A stretch of 10,467 nucleotides of DNA from contig MWJR01000114.1 in NCBI GenBank assembly GCA_002127415.1, forward strand, positions 1 to 10,467. The letters run 5' to 3'. Shown here piece after piece: positions 4,968 to 10,467 of the stretch (position 1 is its first letter; the number at the start of each line of letters is the position of its first letter). The DNA is from Calditrichaeota bacterium AABM5.125.24. GTDB lineage: Bacteria > Electryoneota > AABM5-125-24 > Hatepunaeales > Hatepunaeaceae. Both the position numbers and the translations under genes were made by a program. The notes below the pieces were generated by a model that saw nothing but the letters and a program-made list of their open reading frames with translations, did no database searches and was not told where the DNA came from.

Positions 4968-5993
4968 TTAACCACCTTCATGTCCTCGGTTCAGGAGCTC
5001 GGCCACCAGCTCATCCAACTCCTCTTCGGTGACCCTCTGCATTACAGCGTGGATGGTCCCGGTGCGATCGATCAGTATGTTGCGGGGATACGAGCTGACG
5101 CTATAAAGCGTGATCGACACGTGGCGATCCCAGTCGAGAAGGAGCTGGAAGGTCAGCCCGAGCTCATCCCGCAGACGGATCACATCCCCCCGGTCGTCGG
5201 GCCACATCGGATTGACCGCCAGCACCCGGAAGTCCTCTGCCGCCCTCAAGCGATAGACAGCCTCAATGCCGGGAAACTCGTCGATGCAGGGCTGGCAATC
5301 GACATACCAGAAGTTAAGCAGCACTACGTAGCCGGTCAGGTCCCACAGGGACACCGAATCACCTTCGACGTTCTCGAGGGTGAAGCCGAAGGGGAGCGCA
5401 CCGACCTGCTGAGCGGTCTGGCGCACCTCGTGCACAAACGAAATCCCGGCCGTCTCCCCGGCGGCAATCTCGACGAACGGGAGGAGTGGTGTCGCCGTCG
5501 CATACCCCTCCAGATGACTCGAGACCCGATACCCCCCCCAGGGGAACCTCACCAGCGCCGGTGCCAAGACTGTCCCATCATCTGATGTGTAGCCTCGTCC
5601 GTTGACCAGCAGCCTGCCCCCCGCGGGTTGCGCGTCGAAATTCAACCAACCCTCCTGATCTGCCGGAACCGACCACAGCTCCGCTTCCACCTGAACCGTG
5701 TCCCCAGCTGTCACCGTAACCATACTGGTATCGTTCCAGAAGCCGAACCAGCGAACTACAACCGTCCGTTCACCCACGGAAATACCGTGCAGATAGGCCG
5801 GCGTCCGCTCCGGACGCTCAACATCATCCAGGATGACTGCCGCCCCCTGGATCTCCACGCCGGTGCTGCTCAAGGCGGTCACATAGATTGATCCATTCGG
5901 CTCGCCGCTGCCGGAAAACGGATCGATGGAACAGCCCGCCGATACCAACAGGACTGTCAGAACGGTTAGAACTTCAGTGAGGCGCTTTGCCAT
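4968..5993 (-). CDS. Lipoprotein with two PEGA-like domains and a TlpA/thioredoxin-like domain
   Basis: 341 residues. The signal peptide ends in a lipobox (LVSAGC) with lipidated Cys at C21. Residues about 33-108 and 115-175 are PEGA-like beta domains (GSIYVTALSSTGVEIQGAAV and WLNFDAQPAGGRLLVNGRGY segments). Residues about 200-335 are a TlpA/AhpC-TSA-type thioredoxin fold: PFGFTLENVEGDSVSLWDLT, VVLLNFWYVDCQPCIDEFP with the CQPC redox pair C233/C236, DWDRHVSITLYSVSSYPRNI with the cis-proline P303, and ILIDRTGTI. This predicts a membrane-anchored thiol-disulfide oxidoreductase on the outer face of a membrane. The residue before CXXC is Asp rather than the usual Trp/Thr-Trp of TlpA, which may change its redox potential. 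ATG at 5991-5993 is the start; only a weak GGGA precedes it. First gene of a two-gene unit with the T9SS-tailed protein; the cysteine pair of that partner could be a substrate (inference). Confidence 0.88.
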   Translation of the reverse strand: MAKRLTEVLTVLTVLLVSAGCSIDPFSGSGEPNGSIYVTALSSTGVEIQGAAVILDDVERPERTPAYLHGISVGERTVVVRWFGFWNDTSMVTVTAGDTVQVEAELWSVPADQEGWLNFDAQPAGGRLLVNGRGYTSDDGTVLAPALVRFPWGGYRVSSHLEGYATATPLLPFVEIAAGETAGISFVHEVRQTAQQVGALPFGFTLENVEGDSVSLWDLTGYVVLLNFWYVDCQPCIDEFPGIEAVYRLRAAEDFRVLAVNPMWPDDRGDVIRLRDELGLTFQLLLDWDRHVSITLYSVSSYPRNILIDRTGTIHAVMQRVTEEELDELVAELLNRGHEGG

Positions 5994-6042
5994 ATCCCGG
6001 GTTCTATAACAGGGCCTGATAGTGTTATCATATAGAATGCGA

Positions 6043-6069
6043 TAGTCGTGGTTGAGACAATCACGACTA
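6043..6069. repeat. GTAGTCGTG hairpin (copy B)
   Basis: Arms TAGTCGTG (6043-6050) and CACGACTA (6062-6069), 11-base loop carrying TTGAGACAA, the reverse complement of the loop core of the 4189-4219 hairpin. Compared with copy A, one G-C stem pair is replaced by T-A with pairing kept. Its right arm overlaps the edge of the inserted element. Confidence 0.75.
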
Positions 6070-6087
6070 CTTTGTTAAGTTCCTGCT

Positions 6088-6113
6088 GTCATTGCGAGCG
6101 AAGCGAAGCAATC
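6088..6113 (-). repeat. Shortened (26-bp) inverted arm of the dispersed repeat
   Basis: GTCATTGCGAGCGAAGCG then AAGCAATC. Inverted partner of the 32-base arm 6134-6165, lacking six internal bases. Confidence 0.85.
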
Positions 6114-6133
6114 TTAATGTTTTAGGTAGATCA

Positions 6134-6165
6134 GATTGCTTCGTCACTTCGTTCCTCGCAATGAC
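6134..6165 (+). repeat. 32-bp dispersed repeat arm, copy 2
   Basis: Identical over 32 bases to 4078-4109. Forms the right interior arm of the MITE-like element. Confidence 0.85.
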
Positions 6166-6207
6166 TTAAATTGTAACAACTTTAAAAGTGAACTTAACAA
6201 AGTAGTG

Positions 6208-6249
6208 CTACAGCTACGTTACGAAAATGCTTTCAAGCATTGTTCTAAT
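6208..6249 (-). repeat. 42-bp dispersed repeat with palindrome, copy B
   Basis: Reverse complement matches 4152-4193 at 40 of 42 positions. It overlaps the stop codon (TAG, 6245-6247) of the kinase-like gene, so the repeat begins inside the end of that gene. Its palindrome AATGCTTGAAAGCATT then TTTTCG (minus strand) could act as a weak 3'-end structure. Confidence 0.88.
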
Positions 6250-6985
6250 CCTCTTCCTCTCTTATCGGCACCCGAAGCCTCCAGCCGAATGCGTCGGCCT
6301 CGGACAGCAGGTAGAGCTCCCCGCCGATCTCCTCCAGGACCAGGAGAGCCGCCACGAATGAGAAACCATCAGCCCGCCCGGCAAGCTTACTGCGGCCCGC
6401 ATCGGCGTCGGTCTCGGATGGCAGACGCATTTCGAGCTCCCACCATCCATCCCTTTCCACGGGCGCAAGGATCAGCTCTCCGCCCGGAGCCGCCTCAGCC
6501 AGGCAACTCGACAGCAACTCGAGCAGCACAAACTCGAACAGGCCTACGTCACACCTCAATCGGCCCCTAAAGCCTGCCTCAGGACGGGTTATATCGATCT
6601 GTGCGGCATCGATCTCCCGTTTCATACCGTATATGGCGTTGTCGAGGGCGGAGTCGGGACTCAATTCGGTCTCTTCACCTCCGGCCCTTCTGGCAAAGCT
6701 GTCGACCCGGTCGAAGGAGCTCATAATCTTCTTAACCTGGTCCATCACCTTCTCAAGCCGCCGCACAATCTCAGCCTGGGGCACCCTGCCCTGTTTCAGC
6801 AGAATAATCTGGGTGATGCCGGATATTACCGTAAGTGAGTTGCGGATATCGTGCATAATGGCGCTTGAAACCGTCCCCAAGGAGGCCAGTCGGGAGAATC
6901 TGAGACAGAACCCCCTCAGGTCGGGTGGAAGTTTCTCCGGAAGGGTGATACGACGCTCAGCTTCCCTGCCCAACCCGTCCTCCAC
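6245..6985 (-). CDS. Histidine-kinase-like protein with degenerate ATP-binding domain
   Basis: 246 residues, no membrane segment and no sensor domain. Residues about 30-95 form a HisKA-like dimerisation helix pair with H-box SSAIMHDIRNSLTVISGITQ and phospho-acceptor H45. Residues about 110-240 align with HATPase_c, but the key ATP-binding motifs are missing: the N-box region reads FVLLELLSSCLAEAA with E156 and S159 where Asn residues are expected, no DxGxG follows, and the G2 region reads ADGFSFVAALLVLEEIGG instead of a glycine-rich GTGLGL motif. It may be a pseudo-kinase, a phosphotransfer scaffold or a partner-binding protein. The listed start is GTG at 6983-6985; a TTG at 6971-6973 has a well-placed GGAGG five bases upstream and is the better start by ribosome binding. 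It overlaps the end of the TPR gene by 17-29 bases, implying translational coupling. Last gene of the sigma-factor operon; its end lies in a dispersed repeat. Confidence 0.78.
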   Translation of the reverse strand: MEDGLGREAERRITLPEKLPPDLRGFCLRFSRLASLGTVSSAIMHDIRNSLTVISGITQIILLKQGRVPQAEIVRRLEKVMDQVKKIMSSFDRVDSFARRAGGEETELSPDSALDNAIYGMKREIDAAQIDITRPEAGFRGRLRCDVGLFEFVLLELLSSCLAEAAPGGELILAPVERDGWWELEMRLPSETDADAGRSKLAGRADGFSFVAALLVLEEIGGELYLLSEADAFGWRLRVPIREEED

Positions 6986-8303
6986 CGGCCAATCGCGCCA
7001 GGTTCAGCACCATCGACACCTCGTCCCGCCCCACGCCCAGCTCGCGGGCAATCTCAAGCTCGCCGGCACCGGCCCGGGCCTTCTGTCGGATAAGATCGGT
7101 CGGTATCCGGCGGTCACCTTCGCCACGAAGCCGCGTCCCGGAAGTCGGACGCCCTCCGTGAACTGCCTCACCTCTATAGAGGTCCGCCACCCGGGACGAC
7201 ACACGAGTCGGCTCGGCCCGTGCAGCATAGCTTCTATCTTCACCCACAGATCCGGAGGGGCGAAGACCGCGGAGTGTGAGGGGCGGTCCGGTCGAGAATC
7301 CGTGCCGAAAATCATCATCACTCGCAACACGATGAGCCGGATACGGCTTGGCCGTCAATGCAGTGCCCCTCCAGGGGTCAACCAGAAGACCGATCAACGC
7401 CAGAAGCCCCACAACCAATAACCCCCAGCCTAAATACATATTTGTCCCACCTCCTGCTTTAACCATCGATGGAATGGGCACCGACCACCGCTCTGAAGGA
7501 CGCTTAAGCCGATGCGACGGAACGGTCGATTTCGACAGGGAAGCCCCTGCTCCATAATAAACCTCACCCGGATGCACCCGGTGGAAATATCCTGTCCACA
7601 CCCGGCACGCAGCCGAAGTATCGCCGGCAGCCAGTAATATCATGGTCCGGCGGGCGTGGGCGTCGGCGGCGAATTCGGGCAGCTCGGCGGTGCGGGCGAA
7701 GGCCTCCAGCGCCGCTTCCCATCGTCCCAAACGGTGATAGATAACCCCGGCGCGATGTTCAAGGAACGGCTCTTGAGGCCCGCTCCGCTGCACCCACTCG
7801 ATATATCGCAGTGCCAGATCGAGCTGCCCCGCACGTTCGGCATCCCCACCTCGCCGCAGGTATTCATCACGGCCGAGCTCGAAAGGCAGCCGGCCGGGAG
7901 CGTCCTCCGCTTCGCTTATATCGAGCAGCAGCGCCGGAGGGCCGCTCACCAGATACTCCCTCAGATAGACCGTCCCCTTCACCATCAAGGTGATGGTTCC
8001 GACAGATGGATCAGCTCCAACCGACTGCAGGGTAACCCCCGGTCGAAAGGAGGCCGCCTTACGTCTTACCTCACCCGAACACTCGCCATCGACCAGCTCC
8101 AGGCGGCACTCGCCCCGCACCCGGTCATAATAGAGGCTGAACTCGGGCAGGGTATCGCAATAGACGACCAGAAGCTCGAAGTCTGGATGGACACCCCGCT
8201 CGAGATCGATCACGCTGGCGGCGGAACCCTTCGGCACCAGGATCAACAACCAAAGGAGGCAGAGACAGCCTCCAGATATTAAAGACCGATGAAATCTAAT
8301 CAC
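6957..8303 (-). CDS. Membrane protein: signal peptide, AMIN-like domain, TPR helices, one TM, cytoplasmic HTH-like tail
   Basis: 448 residues of unrecognised overall family. Residues 1-29 are a signal peptide (LCLLWLLILVPKGSAA). Residues about 40-130 are beta-rich and resemble an AMIN-type domain (FELLVVYCD, FSLYYDRV, PPALLLDI). Residues about 145-245 are TPR-like helices (YLRRGGDAERAGQLDLALRY, EHRAGVIYHRLGRWEAALEA). A transmembrane helix follows at about 289-308 (YLGWGLLVVGLLALIGLL), then a basic, disordered linker and a tail at 400-438 (IPTDLIRQKARAGAGELEIA, RELGVGRDEVSMVLNLARL) like the small HTH-type end (DUF6115/DUF2802 type) seen in SwrB and similar proteins near flagellar sigma-factor genes. 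Topology would put TPR outside and the tail inside. Start is GTG at 8301-8303, overlapping the HDOD stop by 8 bases (GTGATTAG), with no separate Shine-Dalgarno. A signal-linking role between periplasm and motility or transcription control is inference. Confidence 0.75.
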   Translation of the reverse strand: MIRFHRSLISGGCLCLLWLLILVPKGSAASVIDLERGVHPDFELLVVYCDTLPEFSLYYDRVRGECRLELVDGECSGEVRRKAASFRPGVTLQSVGADPSVGTITLMVKGTVYLREYLVSGPPALLLDISEAEDAPGRLPFELGRDEYLRRGGDAERAGQLDLALRYIEWVQRSGPQEPFLEHRAGVIYHRLGRWEAALEAFARTAELPEFAADAHARRTMILLAAGDTSAACRVWTGYFHRVHPGEVYYGAGASLSKSTVPSHRLKRPSERWSVPIPSMVKAGGGTNMYLGWGLLVVGLLALIGLLVDPWRGTALTAKPYPAHRVASDDDFRHGFSTGPPLTLRGLRPSGSVGEDRSYAARAEPTRVSSRVADLYRGEAVHGGRPTSGTRLRGEGDRRIPTDLIRQKARAGAGELEIARELGVGRDEVSMVLNLARLAGGGRVGQGS

Positions 8304-9189
8304 CCGAATACAGCACGGATAGGTAGTGTTCAGCCCGCTTCATCCCCTCTGAAAGTCCATCCTGGTAGTGTTCCCAATCAAGCTTTCTCCCAATATCCTG
8401 CTTAAGCTGCAGGCGTCTTTCAACCTCCGGGTTCAGCCCCGGCAGTGTGGTCCCGACACCGGAGATGTAGCCTGCGCGCCATGCCAGGATGTCGGCGAAG
8501 TTTACTATCATCGCCATATTGGGATCTCCACTGAACATCTCTGGACAGTGATGATAGTATACAGCGTCGGCCTGCCGGTCAGGCAGGTTCCACCTCTTAA
8601 TCAACCACCCCCCGGCTTCGGCGTGGGTGAAGCCGAGCAGCTCGTCCTCGACTTCGAAGTCATATCCGCCATCATCTCTCAGGCGGTCAATCACCCGGGC
8701 ATACTCCTCTGGCAGATGACGCGACAATATCAACTTGCCGATGTCGTGAATCAATCCGGCCACGAACGCCTCGCCGGGGACCTTCTGGTGCAACTCCAGG
8801 GCGATGAGCTTGCAGCCGGTGGCCACGGCGACGGAGTGGACCCAGAAATGGCGCAGATCGAAGAAGTGGCGAGTGTCATAATTCTTGAAAGCATCGATTA
8901 CCGCCACCGACAGACCGATATTCTTAATCTCTTCAAACCCCAGGATAACTATGGCCATATCGATGGTTCCGATCCTCTGGGGCAGGCTGTAGTATGCGGA
9001 ATTGACAAGCTTGAGGATCTTGAGGGTGATGGCCTGGTCGTGGCTGATAAAGTGAGCCAGCTGTGAGGTGGTGGTTGCAGGGTCATCAGCCATCTCGACA
9101 ACCTTGCTCATAACCGGTGACAGCGTTGGAATCTCGGATACCCGCCTGGCAACCCGCTGTATCCGGTCAATGCGGTTCGCTTCGTTCAT
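8296..9189 (-). CDS. HDOD-domain signalling protein
   Basis: 297-residue cytoplasmic protein covered by one HDOD domain (about 14-215) plus a helical tail. The N-terminal part reads IPTLSPVMSKVVEMADDPAT and LAHFISHDQAITLKILKLVN, typical of HDOD. HD-type residues are partly kept: H118 (FWVHSVAVA), H148-D149 (GLIHDIGKL), H189 (FTHAEAGGWL), H213-H214 (VYYHHCPE). Many HDOD proteins lose these, so some catalytic or metal-binding ability cannot be excluded. HDOD proteins act in signalling and often sit near chemotaxis, flagellar or c-di-GMP genes, which fits the sigma-factor gene upstream. ATG at 9187-9189 with AAGGGA in good position. It follows the small gene by 20 bases and overlaps the next gene by 8. 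Confidence 0.93.
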   Translation of the reverse strand: MNEANRIDRIQRVARRVSEIPTLSPVMSKVVEMADDPATTTSQLAHFISHDQAITLKILKLVNSAYYSLPQRIGTIDMAIVILGFEEIKNIGLSVAVIDAFKNYDTRHFFDLRHFWVHSVAVATGCKLIALELHQKVPGEAFVAGLIHDIGKLILSRHLPEEYARVIDRLRDDGGYDFEVEDELLGFTHAEAGGWLIKRWNLPDRQADAVYYHHCPEMFSGDPNMAMIVNFADILAWRAGYISGVGTTLPGLNPEVERRLQLKQDIGRKLDWEHYQDGLSEGMKRAEHYLSVLYSGD

Positions 9190-9209
9190 AGGTCCCTTCT
9201 GTTCAAGGG

Positions 9210-9440
9210 TTAAACCTGGATATCTACACGTGTTCCCTTCGGATCGGGAACCTCCGACTCAGGAGAAGGGCTCTCCTCCGAAGTTTCCTTCAACTCACTC
9301 TCCGGCGGCTGACGAACCTCTTTGGAGGGCTTCCTCTCACCGCCGCCCTTCCGTCGACGCTGCTCCTGGCCGGTTCCGGGCGGGGTTCTTGTCACCAGCG
9401 GAACCTCGGGTATCGGGGTTCCGGGTTCAATGCGTTCCAA
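9210..9440 (-). CDS. Small charged, proline-rich protein of unknown function
   Basis: 76 residues, rich in Pro, Glu, Arg, Lys and Ser, with no predicted fold until a short end GTRVDIQV that could form a beta strand. Start TTG at 9438-9440 follows GAGGGAG at short spacing; an in-frame TGA lies 13 codons upstream and no ATG or GTG is available. It fills the gap between the sigma-factor gene and the HDOD gene with normal operon spacing (20 bases to the next start) and there is no better frame in this stretch. Composition alone makes it a moderate call. I do not recognise a family. Confidence 0.6.
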   Translation of the reverse strand: MERIEPGTPIPEVPLVTRTPPGTGQEQRRRKGGGERKPSKEVRQPPESELKETSEESPSPESEVPDPKGTRVDIQV

Positions 9441-9463
9441 TTCTCCCTCACTGCTACACAGAC

Positions 9464-9484
9464 CCCGGATTCAATGAATCCGGG
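9464..9484. repeat. 21-bp palindrome touching the sigma-factor stop codon
   Basis: Arms CCCGGATTCA (9464-9473) and TGAATCCGGG (9475-9484) around a single central A. It directly follows the TAG stop (9485-9487) of the sigma-factor gene on the minus strand. Without a T-run it is not a normal terminator. It could protect or attenuate the operon mRNA between the sigma gene and the small gene, or be a REP-like repeat. Confidence 0.7.
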
Positions 9485-10261
9485 CTACATTATTCTACGC
9501 AGCTTGGCGCGCAGAATTGCTATGATCCGGGTGTGAATCTGACACACCCGCGATTCACTTAACCTGAGCACCTTGCCGATCTCCCGGAAGGTCAACTCTT
9601 CATAGTAATATAATGCCACAACCGACCGTTCCTGCTCGCTTAGCGCCTCGATCAGCTTAAGCACAACATCCCGCGCGTCGGCCTCTTCCAGCTCTTGCGA
9701 AGGGTCAAGACGGGTTCGATCCGAGACCACCTCATGCAGCGTGCCCACGCCACCCTCATCCCCGGTGGAGATGGTGACGTCAAGCGAGACGAGCGATGTG
9801 GCGCCGACCTGATCTACGAACTTCTGGTATTCATCCTCATTCAGACCGAGTTCACGGGCGATCTCGAGGTCGTGCGGGAGGCGGCCCAACTCACCGATCA
9901 GCTTTCTCATCACCTTGTCGAGGCGGCGGCTCTTCTGTCGATAGGAACGGGGCAGCCAATCAACGTCGCGCAGTCCGTCCAGGATGGCTCCACGGATGCG
10001 GGGAACGGCATAGGTCTCAAACTTGAACCCCTGCTGAGGATCGAAGTGGTCTATGCTGTTTATCAACCCCATCAATCCGGCGCCGACCAGATCGTCGAAC
10101 TCGACCGATCCCGGCAGACCGACCTTCATCCTGCCCGCCACCTGCTTGACCAGCGGCAGGTAGTGCAGCATCAACCGTTCTCGAACCTGACCGTCCCTGC
10201 GTGCGGCATAGGTCTCCCAGAGTTGCTCCAGCTCATCGGCCGCTGCCACCGCAGTTATCAT
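9485..10261 (-). CDS. fliA: RNA polymerase sigma factor of the FliA/WhiG (sigma28) family
   Basis: 258 residues, the usual size for sigma28 proteins. Region 2 spans about 33-105 (YLPLVKQVAGRMKVGLPGSV, FDDLVGAGLMGLINSIDHFD, FKFETYAVPRIRGAILDGLR, DWLPRSYRQ), region 3 about 108-185 (GRLPHDLEIARELGLNEDEY), and region 4 about 205-255 with the helix-turn-helix LTFREIGKVLRLSESRVCQI. FliA/WhiG sigma factors direct RNA polymerase to flagellar, chemotaxis or developmental promoters. The ATG at 10259-10261 overlaps the stop of the upstream gene as ATGA, so it is translationally coupled. The gene starts the run of co-oriented signalling genes and no flagellar structural gene is visible here, so motility is likely but not shown. 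An anti-sigma FlgM is not recognisable in the window. Confidence 0.95.
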   Translation of the reverse strand: MITAVAAADELEQLWETYAARRDGQVRERLMLHYLPLVKQVAGRMKVGLPGSVEFDDLVGAGLMGLINSIDHFDPQQGFKFETYAVPRIRGAILDGLRDVDWLPRSYRQKSRRLDKVMRKLIGELGRLPHDLEIARELGLNEDEYQKFVDQVGATSLVSLDVTISTGDEGGVGTLHEVVSDRTRLDPSQELEEADARDVVLKLIEALSEQERSVVALYYYEELTFREIGKVLRLSESRVCQIHTRIIAILRAKLRRIM

Positions 10262-10467
10262 CTACCCTCTCCGGCTGGCGGGGATTCTTCAGTCTGAGCC
10301 TCATGCTCTGAGCCCTTGCCTTCACTCAGGAGCTTCTCAGCCCGTTGGCTCCCGGCCTCCAGGATGGTCCAGTCGGTCATCTGCACCAGAACCACCTTCA
10401 ATACGAGGGCCATCAGTGTTACCAGCAGATATACAATCGCCGCCCGGAACAGCGCATCCGTTAAATA
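10258..10467 (-). CDS. C-terminal part of a membrane protein upstream of the sigma-factor gene (N-terminus outside window)
   Basis: Seventy codons including TGA at 10258-10260, open to the window edge. The visible part has one hydrophobic helix (FRAAIVYLLVTLMALVLKVV, residues 7-26 of the fragment) then a charged tail rich in Glu, Lys and Ser. The stop overlaps the sigma-factor start by the ATGA arrangement, which supports this frame. I do not recognise the family; it could be a small single-span protein or the end of a larger one from a flagellar-type cluster. Confidence 0.7.
   Translation of the reverse strand, partial: YLTDALFRAAIVYLLVTLMALVLKVVLVQMTDWTILEAGSQRAEKLLSEGKGSEHEAQTEESPPAGEGR

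Larger units (their letters stand above)
6066..6206. mobile_element. MITE-like element, 141 bp with 17-bp perfect terminal inverted repeats
   Basis: Termini 6066-6082 (ACTACTTTGTTAAGTTC) and 6190-6206 are perfectly complementary. Inside lie a second inverted pair, 6088-6113 (26 bases) and 6134-6165 (32 bases), which are the two arms of the GTCATTGCGAG...GCAATC repeat; the right arm has six extra bases. The whole could fold into a long snap-back. It codes for nothing. It sits within a repeat unit that is continuous at 4152-4219, and CTAC occurs at both edges (6067-6070 and 6208-6211), consistent with a 4-bp target duplication. Exact ends are ambiguous by a few bases because the terminal repeat and the target overlap. 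Confidence 0.75.
5994..6244. other. Repeat-filled intergenic region (copy B, split by an inserted element)
   Basis: No gene. It contains the leader of the lipoprotein gene with an imperfect dyad (ATAACA/TGTTAT, near 6005-6029), the GTAGTCGTG hairpin (6043-6069), a MITE-like inverted-repeat element (6066-6206) and the 42-bp repeat (6208-6249, extending into the end of the kinase-like gene). The open frame at plus 6136-6570 is repeat sequence plus antisense of the kinase-like gene and is not accepted. Confidence 0.8.

Noticed and set aside
4152..6249. Inverted repeats as ends of a composite transposon carrying the two exported-protein genes
   Set aside because: No transposase lies between them, the repeats are short intergenic units, and the enclosed genes look native in composition.
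6136..6570. Plus-strand 144-codon frame
   Set aside because: Starts in the dispersed repeats and continues antisense to the kinase-like gene.
6633..7421. Plus-strand 262-codon frame
   Set aside because: Antisense to the kinase-like and TPR genes, both supported by domain patterns and overlapping starts and stops.
8368..9066. Plus-strand 232-codon frame
   Set aside because: Antisense to the HDOD gene, which has clear family motifs.
1..10467. tRNA, rRNA or riboswitch genes
   Set aside because: I saw no cloverleaf, rRNA-like or recognised riboswitch sequence on either strand; a covariance-model search would be needed to exclude small ones.

Overview
The window looks like a piece of a bacterial chromosome with tightly packed operons on the minus strand and one plus-strand gene (class I aldolase). 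A secreted protein ending in a type IX secretion (T9SS)-like sorting domain, a PEGA-type lipoprotein, a FliA/WhiG-family sigma factor and many dispersed palindromic intergenic repeats together suggest a member of the FCB group or a related candidate phylum (WOR-3, Zixibacteria, Cloacimonadota type). This placement is an inference from gene content and has not been tested by phylogeny.

Layout. (1) Positions 1-2561, minus strand: a polyamine operon read right to left as XRE-cupin regulator, SpeD (AdoMet decarboxylase), pyruvoyl-dependent arginine decarboxylase, SpeE (aminopropyltransferase, last few residues off the left edge). A near-consensus sigma70 promoter at 2604-2632 fires into it. Arginine would give agmatine, SpeD supplies the aminopropyl donor, and SpeE makes the polyamine. 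The agmatine-to-putrescine step (agmatinase or similar) is not in the window. (2) 2562-2926: an AT-rich regulatory region between divergent genes, with direct repeats and a 9-bp stem-loop. (3) 2927-4003, plus strand: class I fructose-1,6-bisphosphate aldolase of the FbaB/DhnA type with a strong ribosome binding site. (4) 4004-4226: no gene, but a 19-bp-stem hairpin, a 32-bp dispersed repeat, a 42-bp repeat and a second hairpin. (5) 4227-5993, minus strand: two exported proteins, a PEGA plus TlpA/thioredoxin lipoprotein followed by a T9SS-tailed secreted protein. (6) 5994-6244: a second, inverted copy of the intergenic repeat unit, split by a roughly 141-bp MITE-like insertion. (7) 6245-10467, minus strand: a second operon read right to left as partial membrane protein, FliA/WhiG-type sigma factor, small disordered protein, HDOD protein, membrane TPR protein with a cytoplasmic HTH-like tail, and a histidine-kinase-like protein with degenerate ATP-binding motifs. 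Most junctions overlap or nearly overlap. The order sigma factor, then HDOD and membrane-HTH proteins, resembles the regulatory end of flagellar/motility clusters.

The most unusual material is in the intergenic DNA. Two inverted copies of one repeat unit act as an empty/filled site pair for a small inverted-repeat element with a probable CTAC target duplication. Their adjoining hairpins differ by paired changes that keep base pairing. Two gene junctions of the polyamine operon hold different five-unit microsatellites (period 7 and period 8).
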